The notes beneath the pieces are model-generated. The model worked only from the letters and a program-made list of their open reading frames with translations, was not told the origin of the DNA and searched no databases. 64,000 nucleotides of DNA. Origin: Paralichthys olivaceus (lineage: Eukaryota > Chordata > Actinopteri > Pleuronectiformes > Paralichthyidae). The stretch lies in assembly GCF_024713975.1 (NCBI RefSeq), contig NC_091103.1, forward strand, positions 5,150,001 through 5,214,000, written 5' to 3'. Below are positions 11,701 to 22,770 of the stretch, one piece after another. The stretch's first letter is position 1, and every line of letters begins with the position of its first letter. The position numbers and the translations under genes were made by a program.

Positions 11701-14700
11701 CTTCAACGTATCATCCGAAAAGATCAAGAAAGAATCCAGACAAACATAAAAAGAACTGCAGGCCTTACTTGCGAAAGTTAAGGTCAGGGTTCTCAATTCC
11801 ATAATAAGGAAGACAATGAGCACAAAAAGGCTTGTCTCACATTTGCCAAAAAACATCCTGATGTCCCATTAGACTTGTAAGACAATCTTGTGTGGATGTG
11901 CCAAAAGTAGGCCTTTGTGAGAGACATGGGTCCAGCTACTTTTGACAAAAAGCTAACACAGTATTCCACAGTGAGAGCATCGTACCAACAGTCAAACACT
12001 CTGATAAGTGGTAGTGGTGTGAATGTCTGGGGCTGCTGCTTTGCAGTGTGCCTGCACGATCCACGCCATCATTAAAGAAACTATTACTTCTGCTCTTTAC
12101 CAGAAAATCCTGGAGGAGAGTGTCCAGCAGGACAATGATCCAAAGATCATAAAATTGAGGTTTTGGAGTGGCCCACATAGACAACTTGTTGCAAGTGATG
12201 GCAAACATTTAATTGTAGTTGGGGCCGCCAAGAACCATTTAATAGGTTTTGGGGACAATCATTTTTTCAGTCTTTAATAATGAGAATGATAATTTAAAGA
12301 TTATATTCAAACTTCAGCCTCTAGGGTTCTCTCTGTAAAACATTGACAAATGATCTAGTTTGATGACCTAGTGAGGCAGTGTGGAGTGAGGCAGCGTGGG
12401 ATAATGAGTTGTTGTCTTTACCACCATTGCCAATGAAAATCTACCTGACACATGCAAATCCTGTTTACTGATTAAAGCAAATAGCAATGACTAATCATGA
12501 TCCATTACGGGTGTCCAGTGCAAACAGTGGGCAGAGTAAACAGCCGGCTGTCTAACTGTGTGTTTTTCTTTCGTCGTACGTCGTTTGCTCCAGAGGTTAC
12601 AGCTGAGACGGACAAAGTTAAGGGTAAAGAGGATATCGTGCAATTAAAAGGCAAAAAAAATTATCACAACATCCTGTTACCTGAAAAAAATTGGAGATTT
12701 TTCTGAGTTTGACAATTGTTGGACAAAACATTTTTGGCCAATAAAAAAAAGCATAGATCTAATAATTTTTAGTCATAGTATAATTACATATTATATCTTT
12801 AACAGCTGAAGTTTGTTTCATCATGACCTTATGTTAAAATAATGATCTGAAACATTTTAATGTGCCAAAGAAGCACGAATAGAGGAAATCAGGAGAACGC
12901 AAGTACTTTTTCCACACACTGTATATGTAGATTTACAGATAAGTCAAAATGTATACTCAGAACCTTGAGTTTATCTCACTGTAGCTGTGTGAGGATTTTC
13001 TCATGCGTGGAAAACACATATGATGTCTTCACATGGAATTATTAAAAAAGACTGGTGGAGGTTTAAGTACCTGACCTCTGATACACAGATGCTGTTCAAA
13101 TAGAGCTGATAACATTTTCCATTTTAAACAAACTGTTCCTTTAGGTCTGTGTTACTCAGCTACTCACAGTTCCACCATGTTTTCTAAGAAGCCTGTTCCA
13201 GGTTAATGGTTCATTCTGCGAATTAAAGGTTATTGCTTGGAATCATGAGGAGACTATGAGACTAAAGAGGATAATATGAAAACCCTAAACAACAAATGTG
13301 TTGGGCTACGAGTAAGCTATGTAACATGCTTTGAGTTATGGAATAACAACTGTACCGGTTTGCGTTCCCGTTTGGTGGGGATGTGTTGCGGAGGCTGAGG
13401 TGGTGGTTGCTGCTGTTGAGGGGCAGGGTTCATAATAACCGGTGCCGCCTGCACCGATGGGGTGAACTGAGGCTGGGCGGGGTAGTAGGCCCCTGCTGCG
13501 GATCAGACAGAGAGAACAACGTCAACCAATACATTCTGACTTAATCCTACACCGACACAAACACAAGACACACATGAGCTGTATTTACACAATGACGGCC
13601 GATATCAATAATGTTCTGAGGGTCAAGTTTGGCTAATCTGACAGTGTTTAAAAAATCTAATCTAAAATGTGAAATGTTATTTTACAGCATAACAGCTGTT
13701 GTTTTATATCAAGTTATAATGCCATTACACTGAGGTAATTGTTTTATTAGGTACTTAAGTCTTTTCAGCAACAGCTGAGGATGTGTTGGGCTGACTTTAA
13801 CATTTAAGGCATCTATCTAATGGAGTAATAATGAACAGTTTACAATCTCTGTAACGACACTGTAATTAAACTTCCATTCCTAGTTTATGAAAAATAAATA
13901 ATAATGTTTAAACCAAAGCATTAACACTGTAAATATTACTGGAAGGATAAGGCTTGGTAAAGACAAACCTTTAAACTTGATATCAAAGCAATATGTCACC
14001 TTTCCAACAGTAGACAAATCTAGCTTAAGGGAATAAGTTAGGATTCCTGATGAAAAGAATAAACAATGATCATTTTAACCATACAAGGACATCCTGTCCG
14101 TATAATCAAGATAAATGATGTGATTTAATACCAGGTCAAATGTTTGTGTAAACCAGTGTATTTTACTTTTATGCACTCATATATCTAGACTGTTTCAGCA
14201 AAGCAAGGACTTGCACTCCGAGGCCAGAATGGAACAGCTGCTTTCCAGCTGTATTAAAATTCATGTTAATTTTGTTCCCTTGCTTTACTTGACCAAATCT
14301 CTGAGTTTTATTGTGACTTATTGACACTGTTTGTTTTATCCAACCAAACTATTATTTATTTTTTTCTAAACATTTTCAGACTGTAAGTTTATAATTTCCA
14401 CCAGGCCCTTGTGTCATTACTGCAGTAAAGCAATACGCCTAACGATACTAACAACGTGTCCTCAGTAATGATCAATCTAGCACCAAGTGCAAATCCAGCT
14501 GAAATGACATAATTGCTTCAAATTAAACCTTTATTTTGAATTGTGTCTTTCTGTTGACTTCTGCGCTCTTGCACAAGCTCAGAATTCCCCTTCATGTTGA
14601 ATCTGACAGCACAGCCGACATGGCACCTGGAGAGCACCACAGGTATAGGCCTTCAGGCCATGACAAAGCAATATCTCACTCTGTGCAATGGTTTCTCCCA

Positions 14701-17700
14701 TTTCTAAATTATATAGTTATCATCATGTCACATTCATGAATCAAATCAAGACAGTTGCTCCTGAAAAGACAGAGTAAAAAAAAAAAAAAAAAAAAAAAAA
14801 AGAACAGTTCAAAGAACTTCGATTAGCCCACCCTGTCAATGACGTCAACAAGTAATCCAAGAGCTCAGTGATATTACCTGGCCTTGTACCTGAACCCAGC
14901 TACAGCTCAGGTCAGATGTTGCCCACTTTCAAAAGGACTGGGATCATAAAATCCTCTGATTGAGAAGGCCTCTCTTTCAGCCAGTCTAGCTCCTGCTCGG
15001 CCTCTCTCCCCCTCTGCATGCATTTCAGTCTAACTCACATTACTGAGTCTGCATTGTTGACCAGGAGCAGCTCGGCCTAAATATAGTCAAAAACCCACAC
15101 CGGCTGGGGGAAGAGAGTGAGCCTGCAAGAGGGAAAGGGAGGGAAGACAGACGGAGAGAGAGAAGGACAGCGAGGGGCTGAAGGGGAACATGCTGGGAAG
15201 CAGAAGGCCAGAAGGCAGAATGAGACTTTTCTTGGACAGTGTCCTGATACTGTAAATAAGAGACTTGAGATATGACTCAAGAAATGCAGGAGGTTGAGAG
15301 AGCAATGAAAGAGGGGGACACACTATCTACACGACACCTACCCTCTGAGTCCTGCTGCTCTTGAGACCCACGATTCCCCATGTTGAATGCCTGCTGAAAG
15401 CAGATCTGCGCTTAACCAGAAAATGGAGAGGGGGTTTCTCGTCAACCCCCCTCTCTGACTTTTTCCTGTCCTCTCTACAGGTGCCCTCTCAGAATGACTT
15501 CTTTTATGCTCAGCCCTCCCTCTTGCAGCGTGTCTCCATTTTGCTCCTCCCTCTGACCTTCCTGATTCCTCCCTGCCTTTCACTTTTTTTTTTTACCTCC
15601 CTCCCTCTTTTCCTTCCTTTCCCCCTCCACAGTGCACTGGCAAGTAAACTAAAACTGAACAGTTGTGTGAATTAGAGTGGCTCTAATTTGGCTGAGGGCT
15701 GCCCCTATCTTATCACAACAGACAACTGATGTAATCCATGCTGGTACACACTGGATTGTTTACTACAAAAAGGGTTGGTAGGGTATGTTCAGGGGATTAG
15801 TTCATCAAATCACTCAACTTCGGGGGAGGGAGTCTTAAAAATAGTCAGATACTGCGTCAGCACTATGTTTGTGTGTGTGTCTTTACCTGATGGCTATTAA
15901 AGGACTCAGTGGTCAGGGAGATGGCACCGATTAAAAGCGCTGGGGAGTGGAGGATAAAAGAATGATATTCTGGGATTGTTACTACTAACCAAAGATTTAT
16001 AATGGTCCTGAAAGAAAAAAACTATGCTCAGATACAGAATATATCTGTACCACTGTCTGAACTATTTCCAGTGTGTGTGTATACAAAGCAAACAGCAGAT
16101 CAGGGACCAGAGTTTGAGAGCCATGTCTCACTGTCACATGACCACGTATTTAGGGTCAGATGCCAACCTGATGTCGTGACATGTGATTTGCAGAACTAGC
16201 AATGTGACACACACCGTCCGACACAAACATATGCGACAGTCACACAAATAAACACCACAGGCAGCTATTTCATACTGCCTGATACTGAGAAGAACATTAC
16301 TTGCATGCACAAGCAAAGGAAAGTCACTAAATTGACACTAAAGTCAAATCTAAGATGAGCTTAAACCAAATGATATGGTTAGAGTCTAACCAACACATAT
16401 CACAAACCCCTTGAAGAGAATAGCTCATTTGAAAAACTTTATAGACGGATCTTGGCTCAATTTAGCTGCTTAATACACTGATTTTCATTGCTGCATTTTC
16501 TGCTTGAAAAAATGTAAACCTTTTTTTTTTTTTTTTTTTTTTGAATGCAAGCTGGTTACACCTCTGTGTGAAATCACATTTCCCTTAGCAGATCTGCAGA
16601 AGTGCAGAGTGTGCAGAGGTATTGTTCGAGCACCATGCACATCACAGGGTGGGTGTACTGCATGGTGAGGTGCAAAGAGCAAGGGCATGAATAGCTTAAT
16701 AGGAAGAACTGTGTTTTTACAGTCCTTTATTCAGGCCTGTGCGTTCGATTGCTGATGAGCTACAGTTTAAACAAAGACAACACATAGTTTAGATGCCTGC
16801 TGGTGAGTAGGGGGGGGGGTCAGCAGGTTTGCTCAGGGCATTGTCAGTTCTTGTGGTGTACTGACACTCAGTCACCTCTAGAGGGTGCGACAACCCACGG
16901 GATCACAAGACAACGTGTCTGCAGTGCTACTGTACTGTGTAGATGTGAAGGTATGCATGTTTATGAAAACAGAATATGGTGGTAATATATAAACAAAGTA
17001 AAACACAGAGATACATTAATATGTATGAGATTTTGTTGATGGCCACTTTTTGTGTGCATTATAGACACATTAATCTGGGATACAGATGTTATGTACACTG
17101 ACATTCATGATTTCATTTATTTTTCTGGTGTACCTGTTTCACAAACGTCACCAAGACAACAGCATGTCTTAAAACTTCATTTCATTATGGTCATATGGTC
17201 CACGTTAGCTGACAGAGAGTCATCTCTGCGGATTTCTCCATGTGTGATGGTGAATGTCATTGCACAACTGACAGATGTCACTGTTCTTATGAGGAACACT
17301 CCCCCAAACATTAAACAATCTGCTACAGATTCTCAGTGGATACACTGAGCTTCATTCCTGCCTCTGAAACCTGCTGGTCTATTACTGTCTTGTTTCAAAC
17401 GAAGCAAGACGATGTTCGACACACAGAGGAGGCATTTTGGCCTTTAAGATTAGGACAACAATAATTAATAGCAACATCAGAATAAGTGATTTATTAAAGA
17501 CCACTTCCTTTTTTAAACTCTATGAAAAGACTCAGAACAAATACTTAGGTGATAAAGACAGCAAATGGACAAAGCTCAGATTTCCAAAGCAACTAAGAAC
17601 ATCACAAACAACCTGAAATCATGAGGACGACAGATAACACATGAAATGATAAGTGGAAAACCTGTTGAAAACCTTGGTAACAGCAATATGTGAGTCATCA

Positions 17701-18100
17701 GATACCACAGCAGAGGATTTTTCATGTGGTTATCTTTGTAAGCGTGTCATACTGTCTGCCTTTTGCAAAACAATTCCTAACATTACATTAAGGAGTGTTG
17801 TAATGTTGCAGACATGGTACATGTAAGTTTAAAAATGTTTTGCTTCTTAAACTGATCAGCTTTGGAAGTTGTTGGACCTTCGCTTGCTGGCAGTAACAGA
17901 GGTTTGATGAGACGGAGGCAGGCGGTGTTCTGATGCCTCTGATCCCGACACAGCATTGGGGGCAGTTGGGATACTGAGGCAGCAGTATGGTGGCTTTGAT
18001 TGGTTCAGTGTAAACACGAGGGGTATTTTTAACAACACTGTGACAGGATCTCTGTATAAAAAGGGGCCTGTGTTAATGTAAAAGCCCTGTTAAGTGTCTA

Positions 18101-18142
<42 letters not shown>

Positions 18143-21100
18143 TCTCAGGTGAGGCCCCAGGTAGAGCCTCTTACCATAAGTACCATATTCAGCTGGGCTG
18201 GTGCCTGGGTAAAAGCCTGGGGTGCCTGCTGGGACTGGGTATTGCTGGGGTGTGGCCACGTAGGTAGCTGACCGGTACTAAGGAAACCAACAGAAGGGAA
18301 CATGGAAGATAAGACGGAAAGAGAGAAACAAGAAAAAATCATAAGATGGTGATAAAAATGCATCAAAGTGTCAATCAGTCCACCTCAACTTTTCAAGTGT
18401 TTACTGTACGCTCAGTGGTTTTACTGCTTGTAAAAAAGGGCCACAATTTATAAGCTTCTGATAGTCCCAAGCTTGGCACGTTGTTACGGAGGCAGGACAG
18501 TTGCTATGACAATGCAGATACTTTAACAAGAACACAACTCAGCCACCAGAACAGGACAAGGAGGACATAACCTAGTTGATGAGAGAGCGGATTTAGTTGG
18601 TGTGTATGTTGAATGTGTGTTTCATCACGGGTGACGGGTCAGGTCGTGTGAATTAAATTAACGAGTCCCAGCGGATCTGGATTGGACTTGGAGATAATTA
18701 CGGGTAACAGGTCCGTTCCAAAAAAGGGACCCATGCAGGACGTAATACTTCCTGTCTCCAATGTATAGAGAATTTATTCCAACACTGGGTGGATAACAAA
18801 GGCTTCATATTTACACAAGCATAAAAAGGAAAATGATTTTCTTCTCTTTCAACTTTAAAAATTAAGTGTGTCATTGTGGTGTGCCAATTATTTACACCAT
18901 CTGGTTCGTGTATAAGGACAATCTGGCAGCGTCAGTAGCTAAAAACAACCCAGTTTGTGCCCCTACCTGTCCCGGTATGAAGTAGGCGGGTCCCTGGGGC
19001 GAGCTGGGGAAGGGCAACTGTTGCCCAGGGATCATCATCATTTGCGAGCCAGGGCCTGGCTGGTACACATGGGTGGGCGTCACGGGTCGAGGGGCATTGC
19101 TGGGAGGGACACCTCGCGGCCCACTACCAGGAGGCAAGCTGGCCCTGTTGGTGTAGTAGGGCTGGACAACAGGGAGGTGAGAATAAATAGTAGGGGAAAG
19201 GTGAGGATGGAGATTAAGAGACATAGAACAAATGTAGATGATAGTGGGAAAGATAAGCGAGAGGTGAACAGGATGAAAGGAAAATGTGGGGAAATTAATG
19301 GGATGAATTAGGTAGAAAAAGGAGACAAAGTAATGAGGGAGTTATTAGTTATCGTTCTGAAACCTCTGACATAAACATAGTCCTAGTACGCTGAATTGAT
19401 TTAATCTCTTTGACCAAGTGGAGGTGGCTTGTCCAGCCTAACAGCAAGGCTTAAAGTTTGTCCATGAATCTGTGGCTACACTCCAACTGGAAACATATTG
19501 GGCATGTCTGCCAGGAGAGATAAAGCAGCTAATGCAGGTTCATTCAGAGCCTCCTCATTGACATTCTGCTGCTCGCCTGGGAGCTAACCGCCGTAGCCAG
19601 CGCAATGACACCAAGCCAACAAAGACCAAAGCTGCCAAATATTAGTCACACATATATAAGCACTTCTCAAGCGGATGAGGGGAAAAAAGAATGAAGGAAA
19701 AACTGGAAGAAAAGGGATCAGTTACCTGTAGCGACCTGAAGCTTCCCTTCAGCAGCAAAAAACACAGATCACACACAGACACACATCACATGGAGGCAAC
19801 AGGAGGGTGGGAAGAGAAGGAGTGAGAGAAAGAACACCATCATCAGTTAGAGAAAGCCCAGGAACCATCCATTCTGAGCCACGCAGTGAATTAACAAGCA
19901 GCATGCAGACAATAGGCAGAACATTGTCTCCTCATAAACTAGTTCTAATTCGTCTTGAATAACATTGAAACTAAAGCTCATTTAACAATTAACTGGCTAA
20001 TTTAGCAAACAAATATGTTGACCAACATGACGGTTGGTGCAGCAGAGGAAAAATGATGGGGACGGCAGGGTTTGCAGTTTGGTATTTGGTTTCTGCCGAT
20101 GGGTAAATCCAGATATTAGAATCAGTATTGGAACATCTCTACTTGGAACCTGTAAGTATTTTCATCCAAGAAAAAATAAAACCCATGCATCCAATCCCTG
20201 TCATGTTAGTCACTTGTGCTGTTAGTACCTGTTGGTGCAAAGGTCGGGGCCCTGGGGCAAACTAGAGGAGGAGGAGAGGCAGACATAGCAGAGGTTAGAA
20301 AAAGCACAAGATCCATGACAGGGTTCTGTCAGTTCTGTCAGTGAACGGCCAAACTCATTAACAGTTTCCTGACCATTATAGCGGAGAGGCACGCCCACTT
20401 TCTGTAGAAAACGTTTTTTCTTTCATTTGTTTTTGTCACCTGTTTTCCAATTTATTTACAGTATATCCATCTTATTTAAACAATTTGAAGAAAAAAAAAA
20501 TTTAACCCGAACAATACAGCAGGACTGAATTTAAATACTCTGAGCTACTTGCATTTACTCCTGCATCAAGAGGTAGAAGAGAGAAAAGAGTTTAAACCAT
20601 GTAGGTAAGGCCTGTGCGAGCATGTAGCACACTAAGATGTTAGAATTTGTGAGGCATATAAAGGGCAGGCTGACTGACAGCTAAAATGGTGCAGGACTGG
20701 TGAGAAGCAAACAAACATGCAAATGTTCTGAGGAATAAAAAGTCTGTACACTGTGTTTTCTGCTGAGAGGATTTCAGATAGCGACAGGTTGCACACATAA
20801 GCAGTATGAAGAAAAGATCTTAATACTTTCTATCCAGGCTTTTTATCTGGATTGGTTTGTCTGAGATTTCTCTGACAGAAGTGAGGGCCAGGAATTACAG
20901 AAAACAAAACTTGACTGAATTATACTATAACTTGAGAACTACTGTCTCTGATATGTAGGGCGGAGTATTGGGGCCAAGTAAAGGGGGATACAATTGGAGA
21001 TTTTAAGAATATGAGAGAAATGTTGTAAATTTACCAAAAATAAAGTTGTGGCATTAGGAGAGATGTCTTAAATTCACAAGAATTAAAGAACCACACAGAA

Positions 21101-22437
21101 AATACCTGTTTTAAAGAGAAAATATTTGGTAGTGGTTAAATTTTCCGATTTTATTTCTAGATATGGCCCTAGTACTCTGTTGTAGATATGTGATGGAAAC
21201 AGTTTTTTTCTGGGATGGACTGTGTGCTGCAGGGTTGGGTGAACAGTTGGCAGGCCTACCTGTCGGGTCTGTGGTGTTGGGTTCATTTGTGGAGGCTGCG
21301 GGGTTGCAAACACAACAGAAGGGGGCTGCCCGGGGGGGAATGAGGGCTGCAAGAGACAGGAAGTGATATCAACAGCAGAAGAATGGGATGCAGGAGACCC
21401 AGGGAGTAAGTGGGATGAAAGGTGCATAGGTACTGAGGCCAATATTTGTGCTCAGGGTATTGTTCTGATGTGTTTTCTCATGATACCAGCATCTTTTCTT
21501 TTCCAAGTTAACGGTGACCTAATCTCTATAAATACATTCTTACAGAATCTGCAAGGGAGGGACAACATTTTGGTGCTGGGTTCTCGTTTGAGCAATTATG
21601 TTTGGGCAGGCTTTGGTTGCCCGCAAGTAAACAGTCTGTGTGGAGAGCAAAAGAGATGGAACACACTGACTCAAAGGCATCGACTATCAACTTTTTAATT
21701 CATCTGCATTCATGTGCAGATAGCCGTTGATAGGGATTAGCCAAAATGTCATCTGGACCTAAAATACCTATAAAGAGTATCACTGTTTGTGTTTTGTGTG
21801 GAGAAAAATTTGACTTGTATGGAAAGAAACTTGGACTGTAAACAGTGTATGATGACAAGAGGACTGAGTCTTGCGATGATGTCTACATAAGCAGCCCCAA
21901 AATATTGTCCATTGCCCCCAGACGCTAATTCAACATCAGACGATAGGGCTCCAAGATTGATGGTGAGCAAACAAAGGAATTGAAAAACACTGTAGCTTGA
22001 GTAGGAAGGGTTAAACCCTTCGGAATTGATTGTACTCCTGCCCTCTTAATTTAAAGAACCACACAGACAAAGGCGTCAACCACAAGCTTCATCATAGCAC
22101 AAGCTACACTGGCAGCTCGCTGCATTACTTCTGACAATTACTATTGAGTGCAAAGACTGTGTGAGTGGGTGTGTAACCCTTCCCTATGTGGCTGCTGCTG
22201 TAACCCTTCCCTACCAGAGAAAGTGCATTGTTGTGTGATCTGTTTTTCATTATGTGTTACGAGAGCCCCCCCTTTTTTTTTTCCTCTGTAAGAAACAAAG
22301 TGGGACAGAGCAACACGCCCTTCAAGAGCCAGTGAAGATAGTGAAGAAGCATGGATCAGTACCTGAGACAGGCCAGGGGAGGGGGCCGGGTGGGGGACGG
22401 AGGGGAGTCCCGTTATAGGTTGTGGTGCTTTATTCAT
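924..22437 (-). CDS. eif4g1: eIF4G1, translation initiation scaffold (3' part missing)
   Basis: Cytoplasmic scaffold of the eIF4F cap-binding complex, joining eIF4E, eIF4A, eIF3 and poly(A)-binding protein. Coding exons, 5' to 3' on the minus strand: 22363-22437, 21260-21346, 20229-20261, 19726-19746, 18967-19161, 18175-18277, 13356-13495, 7817-7909, 7358-7448, 4870-6033, 4593-4681, 4129-4333, 3390-3523, 3040-3168, 2541-2951, 1571-1711, 1163-1399, 924-1028. They total 3453 nt (1151 codons) with consistent phase. Visible landmarks: start MNKAPQ; PABP-binding region ending KRERKP then [10 protein letters not shown] (about residues 213-228); a Pro/Ala-rich low-complexity region; the eIF4E-binding motif YDRGFLL at residue 779; and the MIF4G domain from about residue 925. 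The start was chosen because it matches the vertebrate MNKAPQ N-terminus and the frame upstream is closed. MA3 and W2 domains are off the left edge. The psmd2 neighbour supports eif4g1 over its paralogue eif4g3. Confidence 0.95.
1789..1867 (-). ncRNA. Candidate C/D-box snoRNA in an eif4g1 intron
   Basis: On the minus strand, inside the intron between exons 2541-2951 and 1571-1711, the canonical boxes appear in the right order: C box GTGATGA (1854-1860), D' CTGA (1821-1824), C' GTGATGG (1809-1815, one mismatch) and D CTGA (1795-1798). The D'-C' gap is 5 nt. The flanks GGATC (1863-1867) and GAGCC (1789-1793) can form four of five terminal-stem pairs. About 29 nt lie between C and D', enough for a guide; the C'-D gap is only 10 nt. 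From general knowledge, human EIF4G1 hosts the C/D snoRNA SNORD66; I cannot confirm from memory that this is its orthologue. Confidence 0.45.
3390..3523 (-). other. eif4g1: eif4g1 exon with the eIF4E-binding motif
   Basis: This exon encodes [20 protein letters not shown] followed by GFQF and ISDVVLDK. The YxxxxLL signature (Y779 to L785) contacts the dorsal face of eIF4E. In human eIF4G1 the motif reads YDREFLL, so this copy has Gly (codon GGG) where human has Glu. The invariant Tyr and the hydrophobic pair are intact, so binding is expected to persist. Confidence 0.9.
4870..6033 (-). other. eif4g1: Large low-complexity eif4g1 exon (388 codons)
   Basis: A single exon of 1164 nt encodes the disordered spacer between the PABP-binding region and the eIF4E-binding region (about residues 280-667). 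It is rich in Pro, Ala, Glu and Val and poorly conserved outside fish. It begins [12 protein letters not shown] and ends MQ before the VPKKKRK exon. Because it is GC-rich, long shadow frames are open on the opposite strand here (for example 4871-5329 and 4956-5414 on plus); these are not genes. Confidence 0.93.
5150..5360 (-). repeat. eif4g1: Coding minisatellite, Pro/Ala/Val units
   Basis: Inside the large eif4g1 exon there are nested tandem units. A 12-bp unit encodes the tetrapeptide PVPD, repeated several times at about 5165-5215. Units of about 24 bp encoding a [12 protein letters not shown] octapeptide cover about 5225-5310. All units are multiples of three, so the frame is preserved. 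The tract maps to about residues 508-574 and is likely variable in length between individuals or species. Confidence 0.85.
6034..7357 (-). other. eif4g1 intron, no gene seen
   Basis: Intron between exons 7358-7448 and 4870-6033. The part at about 6270-6560 contains an 88-codon open frame on the minus strand, but it matches no protein I know and lacks splice or conservation support. It may be part of an old repeat. The remainder is AT-rich with nothing assignable. Confidence 0.5.
7910..13355 (-). other. Large eif4g1 intron with transposon remains
   Basis: This 5.4-kb intron separates the PABP-binding exon from the ITEEIMSGG exon. It contains a GC-rich, C/T-rich section (about 8700-9500), which might be an internal regulatory or alternative-promoter region, and a Tc1-like transposase fossil at about 11650-12160 (listed separately). 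No additional eif4g1 exon with a plausible phase was found. Confidence 0.55.
11650..12160 (+). mobile_element. Tc1/mariner-like transposase fossil
   Basis: Plus-strand translation in shifting frames shows pieces typical of Tc1 transposases: [20 protein letters not shown] near 11710, [12 protein letters not shown] near 11835, a VNVWGCC-like segment near 12020, and [16 protein letters not shown] ending at 12145. The last is the conserved block carrying the second catalytic Asp of the DDE triad. Frameshifts and stops interrupt it throughout, so it is inactive. I did not identify its terminal inverted repeats. It lies antisense to eif4g1. Confidence 0.7.
13356..13495 (-). other. eif4g1: eif4g1 exon with PABP-binding tail and NAGNAG acceptor
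   Basis: Encodes [18 protein letters not shown] through KRERKP. The acceptor reads CAGCAG (13493-13498), so splicing may use either AG. The upstream choice adds Ala after the junction Tyr (Y-A-G-A-Y-Y); the downstream choice removes it (exon then ends at 13492). Both keep frame. Human eIF4G1 has the Ala form as far as I recall (GTYAGAYY). Confidence 0.88.
13496..18174 (-). other. eif4g1 intron, simple repeats only
   Basis: A 4.7-kb intron. It contains an A26 run (14776-14801), a T22 run (16521-16542), a pyrimidine-rich stretch (about 15450-15620) and a TG tract next to the upstream exon. A possible degenerate tRNA-derived element lies at about 16685-16760 (A-box-like TAGCTTAATAGG, B-box-like GTTCGATT). 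No protein-coding signal found. Confidence 0.55.
18103..18141. repeat. TG/CA microsatellite near an eif4g1 splice donor
   Basis: An uninterrupted TG tract of 39 bp on plus, read as CA in the eif4g1 transcript. It begins 33 nt downstream of the donor of exon 18175-18277, within the range where CA repeats are known to influence splicing through hnRNP L. Confidence 0.95.
19726..19746 (-). other. eif4g1: eif4g1 21-nt microexon
   Basis: Seven codons, GSFRSLQ, flanked by an acceptor ending GCTGAAG and a donor GTAACTG. It links the HQQ exon to the PYYTNR exon in phase 0. Being phase-0 on both sides, it could be skipped without frameshift. The peptide fits the FAPGPR-LHQQ-GxFRxLQ order I recall from fish eIF4G1 proteins. 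Confidence 0.8.
20229..20261 (-). other. eif4g1: eif4g1 33-nt microexon
   Basis: Eleven codons, [11 protein letters not shown], between acceptor CCTCTAG and donor GTACTAAC, phase 0 at both ends. Like its 21-nt neighbour, it is a good candidate for alternative inclusion. Confidence 0.82.
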
Positions 22438-22454
22438 TTCATGGAGTTCTGCAT
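22434..22454 (-). promoter_or_regulatory. eif4g1: Six-codon upstream ORF overlapping the eif4g1 start
   Basis: In the exon that carries the main start, an out-of-frame ATG at 22454 opens a six-codon ORF (MQNSMK). Its TGA stop (22436-22434) overlaps the main ATG (22437-22435) by two bases. This termination-on-start layout can couple main-ORF translation to reinitiation or leaky scanning. Confidence 0.75.
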
Positions 22455-22717
22455 GGGGAGGCGGATGTGGACCTGTGTACAAATCTGCAGAAAGAGAGAG
22501 TGGGTCATAGGTTATAAAAATAACCAGTCACTTCAGAAGTTGTTGTCTCATTCAGCACGCCTGCGACACTGGGCGACAATGTAGTACAAATTATAGCAGG
22601 AAGGATTGACTAGACTAAGGGGAAAAAGCAACGGTTTACTTCCTCCTCCTTAAGCAGAGGGGTAAATCCAAAGCTGATATTTCCTGTTAGTAGTCACAGC
22701 TTATATACTGTACTTAC

Positions 22718-22770
22718 AGTTAAGAATCTTTTAAGGTCCCAGGTCTGGTTACACTGAGGAACCGTTTTTC
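22718..22770 (-). other. eif4g1: Probable non-coding 5' exon of eif4g1
   Basis: A 53-nt segment bounded by a strong acceptor (long pyrimidine tract ending CCCTGTAG) and a strong donor (ACT then GTAAGTAC). In the frame leading to MNKAPQ it contains TAA codons, so it extends only the 5' UTR. It has no ATG. Confidence 0.6.
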
